NCBI GenBank assembly: GCA_937924905.1
Contig: CALDUK010000033.1
Coordinates: 1-35,064 of the forward strand
Reading direction: 5' to 3'
DNA length: 35,064 bases
From: an uncultured Paracoccaceae bacterium
GTDB lineage: Bacteria; Pseudomonadota; Alphaproteobacteria; Rhodobacterales; Rhodobacteraceae
Each line of letters begins with the position of its first letter. The stretch's first letter is position 1. Shown piece after piece: positions 25,219-33,172 of the stretch. Under the pieces are notes generated by a model, which saw nothing but the letters and a program-made list of their open reading frames with translations, was not told the origin of the DNA and made no database searches. The position numbers were made by a program, and so were the translations under genes.

Positions 25219-26304
25219 ATGGTAAGGCTGGAAAAACGCGCCGCGCCGTCGCGCGTTTGGGCCTATCTGACGCCGGTGGTGGCGGTTCTTTTGACCATGG
25301 TGGCGGGTGGGCTGATGTTTGCCGCCCTTGGCGCGGACCCGCTGGTGTCGATCCGCACGATCTTTTGGGACCCGCTTTTCGGTGAATTTGCGTTTTACTA
25401 TCGGGGGCAATTGCTGGTGAAAGCCGGGCCTTTGATCCTGATTGCGATTGGTCTGGCGCTGGGTTTCAAGGCGGGCATTTGGAACATCGGGGCCGAGGGC
25501 CAGTATATCATGGGCGCGATTTTCGGCGCCGCGGTCGCCCTTGCGTTTTACCCGTTGGCGGCGCGCTGGCTGATCTTTCCGCTGATGGTGATTGCAGGCG
25601 CCTTTGGGGGGTTTCTCTGGGCGATGATCCCGGGCATCTTGCGCACGCGGTTTAACACGAATGAGATTCTGGTGTCTTTGCTGCTGGTCTATGTGGCAGA
25701 GCAGATTTTGGCCTGGATGGCACTTGGCCCGCTGCGCAACCCCGATGGCGCGGGATTTCCCGGGTCGCGCAATCTGCGGCAATATGAGAGCAGTGCGAAT
25801 AGTGAATTGATCGCCGGTTGGGGTTTGCATTGGGGGGTGGTTGCGGCGTTGATCGCAGTGATTTTTGCCTATGTTCTGCTGTCAAAGCACTTGATGGGTT
25901 TTCACATTCGCCTGACCGGGGAAAGCCCGCGTGCTGCGCGGTTTGCGGGCGTCAATCCGAACCGATTGATCCTGTTCTGTCTGGGGATGTCGGGGGCATT
26001 GGCCGGGTTGGCCGGTCTGTTTGAGGTCGCGGGGCCCAGTGGTCAGATCAGCATTGATTTCAACGTAGGCTATGGGTTCACGGCGATCATCGTTGCGTTT
26101 CTGGGGCGCTTGCATCCAATTGGGATTTTGCTGGCCGGGCTTTTGATGGCCTTGACGTATATCGGCGGCGAGGCCGCGCAGGCGTCGCTGGGCCTGCCCG
26201 CCGCAGCAATACAGGCGTTTCAGGGCATGCTTTTGTTTTTCCTGTTGGCCTTGGATGTTCTGACCAACTTTCGGTTGCGCATTGGCAGAGAGGCGCGGGT
26301 GTGA
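25219..26304 (+). CDS. BMP-family ABC transporter permease 1
   Basis: A 361-residue inner-membrane permease of the BPD_transp_2 (LivH/RbsC-like) group, like YufP/NupB. The N-terminal helix TPVVAVLLTMVAGGLMFAAL is followed by the family motif GLALGFKAGIWNIGAEGQYI near residue 80. A cytoplasmic coupling loop contains IRLTGESPRAARFAGVNPNR. About nine to ten membrane segments can be counted. It is expected to pair with the second permease as a heterodimer. The start ATG at 25219 has an unusual AGATGAA just before it and only a weak ribosome binding site. Confidence 0.9.
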   Translation: MVRLEKRAAPSRVWAYLTPVVAVLLTMVAGGLMFAALGADPLVSIRTIFWDPLFGEFAFYYRGQLLVKAGPLILIAIGLALGFKAGIWNIGAEGQYIMGAIFGAAVALAFYPLAARWLIFPLMVIAGAFGGFLWAMIPGILRTRFNTNEILVSLLLVYVAEQILAWMALGPLRNPDGAGFPGSRNLRQYESSANSELIAGWGLHWGVVAALIAVIFAYVLLSKHLMGFHIRLTGESPRAARFAGVNPNRLILFCLGMSGALAGLAGLFEVAGPSGQISIDFNVGYGFTAIIVAFLGRLHPIGILLAGLLMALTYIGGEAAQASLGLPAAAIQAFQGMLLFFLLALDVLTNFRLRIGREARV

Positions 26305-27236
26305 TGGATTTCGGTTCGATTAATCCGGTTCTTTTGATTGCAGCCCTTCTGGTGGCCTCGACGCCTATTTTGTTGGCGGCGATTGGCGAGTTGGTTGTCG
26401 AACGGTCAGGTGTTTTGAACCTGGGCGTCGAAGGCATGATGATCGTGGGTGCGGTCACTGGCTTTATCGTAACGGTTGAAACGCAGGTGCCCGCAGTTGG
26501 GTTTGTCGCAGGCGCGCTGGGGGCGATGGTTTTGTCGCTGATTTTTGGGGTGCTGACGCAGGTTTTCCTGTCCAATCAGGTGGCGACGGGGTTGGGTCTG
26601 ACGCTGTTCGGGTTGGGCGTGTCGGCCCTGATGGGCCAGCAATACGCGCAAATGCGCACACCCGTTTCGCCCCGGTGGGAGTTTTTCGGGCTGAATGAAA
26701 CCCCGGTCTTGGGACCGATCCTGTTCAACCAGCACCCGGTTGTTTACCTGTCGCTGTTCCTGGTGGCTGCTGTCTGGTGGTTTTTGCGGTCGACCCGGCG
26801 CGGCATGATCCTGCGCGCGGTCGGGGAAAACCACGATGCCGCCCATGCGCTGGGATATTCGGTGATCGGCACCCGTTTTGCCGCCATTGCCTTTGGCGGG
26901 GCTTGTGCCGGGTTGGGGGGCGCGTTCCTGTCGCTGGTGATCGTGCCGCAATGGACCGACGGCATGACGGCGGGGCGTGGTTGGATCGCACTGGCCATCG
27001 TGGTTTTTGCAAGCTGGAAAGCCTGGCGCGTCTTGCTGGGGGCTTATCTTTTTGGCGGTGTCAGCGTTTTGCAGCTTAACCTTCAAGCGGCGGGCTTTGC
27101 GATACCTGTCGAGCTCTTGTCCATGTCGCCATACCTGATAACCATCCTGGTGCTTGTCATTATCTCGTCTGACCGGCGACGGGCATCTGCGAATGCACCG
27201 GCGTCGCTTGGGCGACCTTTCCATGCTTCGGGCTGA
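26304..27236 (+). CDS. BMP-family ABC transporter permease 2
   Basis: A 310-residue permease like YufQ/NupC. It begins MDFGSINPVLLIAALLVAST and has the matching family motif VVERSGVLNLGVEGMMIVG near residue 31, as well as the coupling loop ILRAVGENHDAAHALGYSVI. Around eight to nine hydrophobic segments are visible. Both GTG 26301 and ATG 26304 are possible starts; I prefer the ATG, which shares one base with the stop of permease 1 (TGATG). The C-terminal tail (SDRRRASANAPASLGRPF) is basic and cytoplasmic. Confidence 0.92.
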   Translation: MDFGSINPVLLIAALLVASTPILLAAIGELVVERSGVLNLGVEGMMIVGAVTGFIVTVETQVPAVGFVAGALGAMVLSLIFGVLTQVFLSNQVATGLGLTLFGLGVSALMGQQYAQMRTPVSPRWEFFGLNETPVLGPILFNQHPVVYLSLFLVAAVWWFLRSTRRGMILRAVGENHDAAHALGYSVIGTRFAAIAFGGACAGLGGAFLSLVIVPQWTDGMTAGRGWIALAIVVFASWKAWRVLLGAYLFGGVSVLQLNLQAAGFAIPVELLSMSPYLITILVLVIISSDRRRASANAPASLGRPFHASG

Positions 27237-27268
27237 CCGGGGCACTTACCACCATCGGGGAGATGAAC

Positions 27269-28342
27269 ATGAAGAAACGTACTTTTCTGGCCACCGCCGT
27301 TGCGGCGACCATGGCCACCGCTGCCTTTGGCGACGGCCACGAACCGACCAAGGTTGGCTTTATTTATGTCGGGCCTATTGGCGACGGCGGCTGGACCTAT
27401 GAACACCATCAGGGCCTTTTGGCGGTGGAAGAGGCCTTTGGTGACAAGGTCGAAACCATGTATCAGGAAAACGTGCCGGAAGGTGCCGATGCCGAACGCG
27501 CGATGACCCAGATGGCGCTGCAAGGGGCAGATATCATCTTTACCACCTCTTTTGGCTACATGGACCCGACCATCAATGTTGCGGCCAAGTTTCCGGATGT
27601 GAAGTTTGAACATGCGACAGGCTATAAGCGGGCCGACAATGTCAGCACCTATTCCGCGCGGTTCTATGAAGGTCGGGCGGTGCAGGGCCATATCGCGGGC
27701 AAAATGACCGAGACGAACAAGATCGGTTACATCGCGTCCTTCCCCATCCCGGAAGTGATCCGGGGCATCAACAGTGCTTATCTGCACGCTAAGAAGGCGA
27801 ACCCAGACGTCGAGATGAACGTGATCTGGGTTTACACCTGGTTCGATCCGGCGAAAGAGGCAGACGCGGCCAAGGCGTTGATCGACAATGGCGTGGATGT
27901 GGTGTTGCAGCACACAGATTCGACCGCGCCGCAGGCGGCGGCGGCCGAGGCCGGTGTGATCAGTTTTGGTCAGGCGTCTGACATGAGCGAGTTTGCGCCC
28001 CTGCCGCGCGTGTCGTCGATTATTGACGATTGGGCGCCCTATTACATCGACCGCGTCAAAGCAGTGATGGATGGGACCTGGGAAAGCATCGACACCTGGG
28101 ACGGGATCGGCCCTGGCATGGTGAAGATCGGGGAAATCACCGACGCTGTGCCGGCCGATGTAAAGGCCGAGGCTTTGGCGATGAAAGATGCGCTGGCCGA
28201 TGGCAGCTATCACGCGTTTACCGGACCGATCAACAAGCAGGACGGATCGGCCTGGTTGGCGGATGGCGAGGTGGCCGATGACGGCACGCTGGCTGGTATG
28301 AACTTTTATGTCGAAGGCATCACCGGCGACATTCCCAACTGA
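27269..28342 (+). CDS. BMP-family substrate-binding lipoprotein-like periplasmic protein
   Basis: A 357-residue binding protein of the BMP/PnrA (Med) family, the solute receptor of the importer. A signal peptide MKKRTFLATAVAATMATAAFG precedes the mature start DGHEPTKVGFIYVGPIGDGGW. Family blocks include IIFTTSFGYMDPTINVAAKF, YSARFYEGRAVQGHIAGKM and NGVDVVLQHTDSTAPQ. There is no lipobox cysteine, so it is soluble in the periplasm rather than a lipoprotein as in Gram-positives. An ATG at 27263 is also in frame, but GGGGAG lies at 27257-27262, giving good spacing only to 27269. Related proteins bind nucleosides or purine bases, which fits the linked xanthine dehydrogenase. Confidence 0.9.
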   Translation: MKKRTFLATAVAATMATAAFGDGHEPTKVGFIYVGPIGDGGWTYEHHQGLLAVEEAFGDKVETMYQENVPEGADAERAMTQMALQGADIIFTTSFGYMDPTINVAAKFPDVKFEHATGYKRADNVSTYSARFYEGRAVQGHIAGKMTETNKIGYIASFPIPEVIRGINSAYLHAKKANPDVEMNVIWVYTWFDPAKEADAAKALIDNGVDVVLQHTDSTAPQAAAAEAGVISFGQASDMSEFAPLPRVSSIIDDWAPYYIDRVKAVMDGTWESIDTWDGIGPGMVKIGEITDAVPADVKAEALAMKDALADGSYHAFTGPINKQDGSAWLADGEVADDGTLAGMNFYVEGITGDIPN

Positions 28343-28348
28343 TGACAT

Positions 28349-28416
28349 GGCGCACCGGCCTTCGGGCCGGTGCGCCTGATGCTTTGAAGGGGGCTTTGCC
28401 CCCGTCGCTTTGCGAC
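28349..28416 (+). terminator. Terminator-like triple hairpin after the transporter operon
   Basis: GGCGCACCGGCC-TTCG-GGCCGGTGCGCC (28349-28376) is a perfect 12-bp stem with a TTCG loop. It is followed by GGGGGC-TTT-GCCCCC (28389-28403) and GTCG-CTTTG-CGAC (28404-28416). No T-run follows. The first probably terminates the purine operon. The second and third resemble the G-rich palindromes scattered in Rhodobacterales genomes. Confidence 0.7.
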
Positions 28417-28457
28417 CCCCCCAACATATTTTCAGCCAAGAAGAAGGAGGATTTCAC

Positions 28458-29381
28458 ATGTTGAAAACGCTTTCCGGGCAACCCGTCAGCCGTTTCAGTT
28501 TCGGGACAATGCAGTTTGGTGGCGGAGCAGATGCTGAAGCAAGTGCCGCGATGTACCAAGCGTGCCGTGCGGCTGGACTAAATTTCTTTGATACCGCTTA
28601 TGGCTATACCGATGGGCAATCGGAAACGATCCTGGGCCAGTTGATTTCGGATGAGCGCGAGGATGTTTTTGTCGCGACCAAATGCGCCTATACAGGCGCT
28701 GCGCCTGACGCGGTGCATGCGCAGGTGGAGGCCAGCCTTGCACGGCTTGGGGTGGCCACGATTGATCTGTTATATCTGCATCGCTGGGACGACAGCGTGC
28801 CGGTCGAGACCACGTTCAAGGCGTTGGCGTCCTATGTTCAGGACGGAACCGTCCGGTATCTGGGCGTGTCGAATTTTGCGGCCTGGCAGGTGATGAAAGC
28901 GCGACAGGCGGCGGCGGAGCTGGGTTTGACCATCACCGCGCTTCAACCGATGTATAATCTGGTCAAGCGGCAGGTCGAGGTTGAACTGCTGCCTATGGCG
29001 CGGTCGGAACAGATGGTTGTTTGCCCGTACTCGCCATTGGGTGGCGGACTTTTGACCGGAAAATATGCGGCTGGTGGCACCGGCCGGCTGGCCACCGATG
29101 CCCGTTACGCGGCGCGCTATGGGGTGGGTTGGATGCAAGGGGCCGCATCAGGCCTGAGCGACATTGCCCGCGCGCGCGGGCTCGACCCGGCGATTTTGGC
29201 GGTGGCTTGGGTGGGTGCGAACCCGGATGTGTGGGGGCCGATCATATCGGCACGCACGGTCGCGCAATTGCGCCCGTCGCTGGAGGCGTTGCAGTTTGAC
29301 ATGGATGCAGAGCTGTATGCGCGATTGTCGGCTTTGGCCCCGACGCCGCCGCCTGCAACCGATCGGCTGGAAGAGGTCTGA
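28458..29381 (+). CDS. Aldo/keto reductase
   Basis: A 307-residue NADPH-dependent oxidoreductase of the aldo/keto reductase superfamily. The N-terminus has SRFSFGTMQFGGGADAEAS, then FFDTAYGYTDGQSE with the catalytic Asp and Tyr, VATKCAYTG with the catalytic Lys, and DLLYLHRWDDSVP with the His. YLGVSNFAAWQ and VCPYSPLGGGLLTGKY are typical later blocks. The strong AAGGAGG at 28444-28450 sets the start at 28458; an upstream in-frame ATG is not supported. The substrate is unknown. It forms a single-gene unit between the transporter operon and the convergent Hint gene. Confidence 0.92.
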   Translation: MLKTLSGQPVSRFSFGTMQFGGGADAEASAAMYQACRAAGLNFFDTAYGYTDGQSETILGQLISDEREDVFVATKCAYTGAAPDAVHAQVEASLARLGVATIDLLYLHRWDDSVPVETTFKALASYVQDGTVRYLGVSNFAAWQVMKARQAAAELGLTITALQPMYNLVKRQVEVELLPMARSEQMVVCPYSPLGGGLLTGKYAAGGTGRLATDARYAARYGVGWMQGAASGLSDIARARGLDPAILAVAWVGANPDVWGPIISARTVAQLRPSLEALQFDMDAELYARLSALAPTPPPATDRLEEV

Positions 29382-29387
29382 GCGCGG

Positions 29388-30020
29388 TCAGGCGAAACTG
29401 GGCGTATACGAGACGCGCTGGCGCTGTTTATAGCGCGGCGTCGGATAGTCAGCGAATTTCGGGCCAAGATCGGCGAACAGCCGGTGCAGGTCGGCTTGCA
29501 CATCCTTTGGCGCGGCGCGCAGCGTTTCTTCTGTCGGCACAAAGCTTTCGACCGGCAGGCCATTGGCGCAGAACACCTGTGCGGCATCGAAGACGATGTT
29601 GTAATAGGTGACCTCGGCCACGGGCGTGTCGATGCCCAGGCTAAGACCGTTCACGTCGCGCGCGGGGACAAGGCAGCTTGTGTCGTCGTCTTCATCTTCC
29701 AGACGCCAGCCCGGGATCAACAAGCGTTGGCCGCCGCTGACGCGAAGGGTGTGTTGCGGCATCATCGGTCCGATGGCGCGGGGTTCAAGGGCGACGGGCG
29801 CAAGAGACGGGTCTGCGGTGACTTCTGCTTCGGTCACTGTGCGGGTCCAGATCAAGCGCACCGGTTGCAAGCCGTTGTCGCGGGTGACAACCAGATCGCC
29901 CTGGCGCAGATATTCGACCCGTCGCGCCCCGCAGGGCGTGCGCAGGTTGGCGCCTTCGCAAAGCCCCGCTGGCCCAGTGATGGCGATGTTGGTTTCTGCG
30001 ATATCCTTGGCGATATTCAT
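29388..30020 (-). CDS. Hint-domain (Hedgehog/intein, Hint_2) protein
   Basis: A 210-residue protein with the Hint_2 domain common in Rhodobacteraceae. The block GARRVEYLRQGDLVVTRDNG with LQPVRLIWTRTV corresponds to the first Hint motifs. ISGGQRLLIPG-like HTLRVSGGQRLLIPGW and ANGLPVESFVP are the later ones. In relatives a Cys begins the domain and a His follows in YYH; here the candidate Cys is in GLCEGANLR, and the later position reads TYYNIVFD, with Asn instead of His. Autoprocessing is therefore doubtful. I prefer the ATG at 30020 over that at 30047 because the spacing from a purine-rich site is better. The gene converges with the aldo/keto reductase, six bases apart. Confidence 0.78.
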   Translation of the reverse strand: MNIAKDIAETNIAITGPAGLCEGANLRTPCGARRVEYLRQGDLVVTRDNGLQPVRLIWTRTVTEAEVTADPSLAPVALEPRAIGPMMPQHTLRVSGGQRLLIPGWRLEDEDDDTSCLVPARDVNGLSLGIDTPVAEVTYYNIVFDAAQVFCANGLPVESFVPTEETLRAAPKDVQADLHRLFADLGPKFADYPTPRYKQRQRVSYTPSFA

Positions 30021-30214
30021 ATCTTTGACCCTGCTCCGAATTCCCATTCTCCAAGGTGCAGCGGAATGTGACGGAATTACGGACCGACGATGGTGAAACG
30101 GGGGTTGGTGCCCGGATTTAGCGGTATTTTGTTCGCAAAGGGTAAACAGTGCCGGGTCAGGGGCTGCAATGGGCGAATTTTGGCAACGATCGGCCGGACC
30201 GGTCGGCGGGGGGT

Positions 30215-30913
30215 TCAGTCCCCGTTGCCTGGGTCGAACTGGCCGGTTCGAAGAAACTCGACGGTTTGGCGCATGACTTCGGGTTGCATCATCATAAAGG
30301 TGTGGCTGACGGGCAAAGTGATGTGATCCTGCATGCCCGCCACAACCGTGCTGGCGACAGAGACTTTGCCGTCATCGTCGCCGGGGATCAGGCTGGAATA
30401 GACGGGGTTCAGCGACCGCGTGCCCGCGATGACGCCCAGTTCGAAGGTCACAGGCCCAAGTTGCCGGGGCAGGCCATCGGGGCCGGTTTCCAGTTGCAGA
30501 CCGGCCGGGCCGTTGAACCATTCGAAGGCAGCGATATCGCCCAGCTCGTCAACAAGCTCGGAGCCTTGATTGGGTGGCCCAAGCATAACGACACGGCCTA
30601 GATTGGCGGGTTGGTGTCCGGCCAGCCAGACGCGCGCCAGAATGCCTCCCATCGAATGGCTGACGATATGGGTGGTCCCGTCGCCGCATTCTTCGAACGC
30701 TTTTGGCAGGGTGATGCCCGCCAGGTCTTCGATCCGGTTTTCGGTCGATGGATAGCCAGGATTAACGGTGCGGAAGCCTTCGTTTCGAAGCCAGAACCCC
30801 ATGACAGCCATCGAGGTTTCACCGCGGGCAAGCCCATGCAGAAGGATCACGCAATCTGCGGCCGCCGCGCCGGGCCAAATTGCGAAAAGCGCTATCGCAA
30901 GGTGCCGACGCAT
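30215..30913 (-). CDS. Exported lipase/esterase-like alpha/beta hydrolase
   Basis: A 232-residue secreted hydrolase. A signal peptide [19 protein letters not shown] ends before [11 protein letters not shown], which carries the oxyanion HG. The nucleophile is in [13 protein letters not shown] (GxSxG-like SHSMG), the acid in [15 protein letters not shown], and the His in [10 protein letters not shown], so the full triad is present. It resembles the small lipase-like proteins (EstA/LipB type) with unknown natural substrate. Its start shares one base with the pyrF stop (TGATG on the minus strand), so the two are coupled. The 194-nt gap to the Hint gene (30021-30214) contains no other gene. Confidence 0.85.
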   Translation of the reverse strand: MRRHLAIALFAIWPGAAAADCVILLHGLARGETSMAVMGFWLRNEGFRTVNPGYPSTENRIEDLAGITLPKAFEECGDGTTHIVSHSMGGILARVWLAGHQPANLGRVVMLGPPNQGSELVDELGDIAAFEWFNGPAGLQLETGPDGLPRQLGPVTFELGVIAGTRSLNPVYSSLIPGDDDGKVSVASTVVAGMQDHITLPVSHTFMMMQPEVMRQTVEFLRTGQFDPGNGD

Positions 30914-31629
30914 CAGCCGTGAGGGCGCACGGTCTGTGGCGAGGACAGCTGGGCCTGAATGGCCATTGCCGCGTCTTTCGGGCTGGGTGCCGAGTGGATA
31001 GGCCGGCCGACGACGATATGGTCGGCGCCTGCCGCAATGGCCTGGGCAGGGGTCATCACCCGTTTCTGGTCGCCAAGATCGCTGCCGGTGGGGCGGACGC
31101 CCGGTGTCACAATCAACCTGCGTTCGGCTTCGGGCAAAGCCCGGATCAGGGCGGCTTCCTGAGGCGAAGCGATGACGCCATGGGCGCCTGCGTCAAACGC
31201 GCGGCCCGCGCGTTCGGTGACCAGATCGGGGATCGCGCCGTCCTTGATTTGGCCCGCGTCCAGATCGGTCCGGTCAAGCGACGTCAGGACGGTGACGGCG
31301 AGAATTTTCATATCGCTTCCCCTGGCCCCTTCGCGGGCGGCGCGGACCACAGGCGGGTCGCCGTGGACGGTCAGAAAATCGATGTCGAATTGCGCAAGTC
31401 CGCGTACGGCGGCTTCGACCGTCGCGCCGATATCGAACAGTTTCATGTCGAGGAAAATGCGTTTGCCGTGGTCGTCTTTCAGCTCGTTCGCCAGGGCCAG
31501 ACCGCCCCCGGTCAACATGCCAAGCCCTATCTTGTAAAAGGACACGGTCTCGCCCAGCCGGTTGGCCAGCGCCAGACCATCGAGGGCGTTTGGCACATCA
31601 AGCGCTACTATTAATTGATCCGTGGACAT
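30913..31629 (-). CDS. pyrF: Orotidine 5'-phosphate decarboxylase
   Basis: A 238-residue TIM-barrel enzyme that converts OMP to UMP, the last step of de novo pyrimidine synthesis. Landmarks are [14 protein letters not shown] near the start, the catalytic Asp-Lys-Asp in [47 protein letters not shown] and DHIVVGRPI for phosphate binding. The start ATG has no strong ribosome binding site. The family match at both ends is complete. Confidence 0.96.
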   Translation of the reverse strand: MSTDQLIVALDVPNALDGLALANRLGETVSFYKIGLGMLTGGGLALANELKDDHGKRIFLDMKLFDIGATVEAAVRGLAQFDIDFLTVHGDPPVVRAAREGARGSDMKILAVTVLTSLDRTDLDAGQIKDGAIPDLVTERAGRAFDAGAHGVIASPQEAALIRALPEAERRLIVTPGVRPTGSDLGDQKRVMTPAQAIAAGADHIVVGRPIHSAPSPKDAAMAIQAQLSSPQTVRPHG

Positions 31630-31681
31630 GGGTGTCGGCTAACTTGGGTGGCTGGCCGGGTCAAGCATGCTAGGAGTGGAT

Positions 31682-31735
31682 TGCGCCGCCTGACGGCGTC
31701 GCGGCTGGCAATTTCCCTGTGGAAAATTGCCTTTT
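31682..31735 (+). repeat. Two hairpins upstream of the TolB-like gene
   Basis: CGCCG-CCTGA-CGGCG lies at 31684-31698. GGCAATTT (31707-31714) pairs with AAATTGCC (31724-31731) and is followed by four T, so it has the form of a terminator although no plus-strand gene ends here. It may act as an attenuator for the next gene, or be the palindromic part of a dispersed element whose tail is the motif at 31736. Confidence 0.5.
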
Positions 31736-31755
31736 GCGTATTTGGAGCAAGATGA
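31736..31755 (+). repeat. Dispersed motif copy 2, overlapping a start codon
   Basis: GCGTATTTGGAGCAAGATGA differs from the copy at 25198 by one missing T and small changes in the middle. The ATG inside it is the probable start of the next gene. Confidence 0.5.
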
Positions 31756-32582
31756 AGATGCGTAGTTTTCTTGAGGTTTACGACATGCCAACCGGCACTG
31801 TCCGGCGGGTTCTTGAGACCGAGGCGCATATCGAAGCGCCAAATTGGGATGCGTGGCGAGGGGATTTGATTGTCAACGGGTCAGGACGGCTTTTCCGCGT
31901 GCCGCTTGCAGGTGGTGCCATGGTGGAGATTCCGACCGGGCTGGGCCATCTGAACAATGATCACGGGCTGATGCCGGACGGCGCGCGCCTGATTGTGTCC
32001 GAGAATGTAAAAGGGCGCGGCAGTGTCATTTACACCCTGTCTGCCGAAGGGGGCAAAGCCACACAGGTGTCCGGCGCGCCCGGGGCCTATTGGCACGGGG
32101 TGTCGCCCGATGGCGCGCGTTTCGTGTTCTGCGGCAAGCGCGGGGATCAGTTTGATATCTACGCCATGCCATCGTCCGGTGGGGACGAGGTGCAATTGTC
32201 CGGGCGCGACAGGTTTGAAGGCCATAATGACGGTCCGGATTTCAGCCCGGATGGTGCCTGGGTCTGGTTTAATTCCGACCGAACGGGCTCTGCGCAAATC
32301 TGGAAGATGCGCCCGGATGGGTCCGGTGTGGTTCAGGTCTTTGAAGATGATCATGTGAACTGGTTTCCCCATCCGTCGCCCGATGGCGCATGGGTGCTGT
32401 ATCTGGCTTATCCGCCCCGCACGTTGCAGCATCCGCCGATGAAAGAGGTGGCGCTTTGCCTGATGCGCCCGGATGGGTCCGACCGGCGGCGCGTGCTGGA
32501 ATTCACCGGCGGGCAGGGCACGATCAATGTGCCAAACTGGGCCCCCGACGGTTCGGCCTTTGCCTATGTCCGGTATGCCTGA
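31752..32582 (+). CDS. TolB-like WD40/PD40 beta-propeller protein
   Basis: A 276-residue protein composed of PD40/TolB-type propeller repeats. The recurring core is SPDGA: HGLMPDGARLIVSEN, HGVSPDGARFVFCG, DFSPDGAWVWFNSDRTG, HPSPDGAWVLYLAY and NWAPDGSAFAYV. There is no signal peptide, so it is probably cytoplasmic, unlike TolB itself. The start is ATG 31752 or 31758; GGAG at 31744 gives spacings of 4 or 10 bases. The upstream in-frame ATG at 31719 lies in a hairpin and is rejected. The stop shares one base with the start of the next gene. Related proteins occur as single biopolymer-transporter-like proteins of unknown function. Confidence 0.82.
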   Translation: MKMRSFLEVYDMPTGTVRRVLETEAHIEAPNWDAWRGDLIVNGSGRLFRVPLAGGAMVEIPTGLGHLNNDHGLMPDGARLIVSENVKGRGSVIYTLSAEGGKATQVSGAPGAYWHGVSPDGARFVFCGKRGDQFDIYAMPSSGGDEVQLSGRDRFEGHNDGPDFSPDGAWVWFNSDRTGSAQIWKMRPDGSGVVQVFEDDHVNWFPHPSPDGAWVLYLAYPPRTLQHPPMKEVALCLMRPDGSDRRRVLEFTGGQGTINVPNWAPDGSAFAYVRYA

Positions 32583-33076
32583 TGAGCGTTCTGGAGGCGA
32601 TCTTCAGTTTTGACGGCACGCATGTGGGTGACTTGCGCGACGCCGTGGCGGGCTTTGATCCGTCTGATGGTCCTGTTGTGATCGGGCTTTGTTCAAGCGA
32701 CGAGCCCAGCCGCCGGGTGGCTGCGACCTGGGTGGTGAAGTCTGTGCTGGATCGGGGGCTGGACCCGGGATTGGATGTGTCGGTCTGTTTTGCCCGCCTT
32801 GCGGTCGAGACCGAGCCCGGGGCTGTGTTGCACATTTTGCAATTGGCGCAGCACGCGCCCGATGCCGCAGGCCAGTATCGGACAGAAGTTGAAGCGCTTC
32901 TGAACCATGACAGCCTTCTTGTCGCGGTCTGGGCGCTGGATGCCAGTGTGCGCATCGCGCTGGAAACCCAAGACGGGATCGACATCGCGCGCGCCCGTGT
33001 CGACGCGGCGTTTTCGCATGAAAAGGCATCGATGCGGGCGCGGGCGCGGCATCTGGCGCGGATTTTGGACTTGTAA
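32582..33076 (+). CDS. Small all-helical protein, possibly HEAT-like, function unknown
   Basis: A 164-residue protein that appears fully alpha-helical. Paired helices such as EPSRRVAATWVVKSVLDRG, AVLHILQLAQHAP and HDSLLVAVWALDASVRIALE look like HEAT or adaptin-type repeats (the VAVWALDAS stretch is typical). The ATG at 32582 overlaps the stop of the propeller gene (TGATG), so both are probably made together and may interact. No catalytic motif is visible. The longer open frame back to 32390 lies within the propeller gene. Confidence 0.75.
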   Translation: MSVLEAIFSFDGTHVGDLRDAVAGFDPSDGPVVIGLCSSDEPSRRVAATWVVKSVLDRGLDPGLDVSVCFARLAVETEPGAVLHILQLAQHAPDAAGQYRTEVEALLNHDSLLVAVWALDASVRIALETQDGIDIARARVDAAFSHEKASMRARARHLARILDL

Positions 33077-33098
33077 CGCCGCAGGGGCATCCCCATTT
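33070..33098 (+). promoter_or_regulatory. Heat-shock (RpoH, sigma-32) promoter for clpB
   Basis: CTTGTAA at 33070-33076 and CCCCATTT at 33091-33098 are separated by 14 bases. This is a near-consensus sigma-32 promoter (CTTGAAA, 13-15, CCCCATNT). The -35 box overlaps the stop codon of the preceding gene. It lies 75 bases before clpB, a classic sigma-32 target. Confidence 0.72.
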
Positions 33099-33172
33099 TT
33101 CCACCCGAGGCCCAAACACGCATGCCGCAAGCCGGGTGCAGAACATAAGGGCGCTTGAGAAGGAGAGACGAA

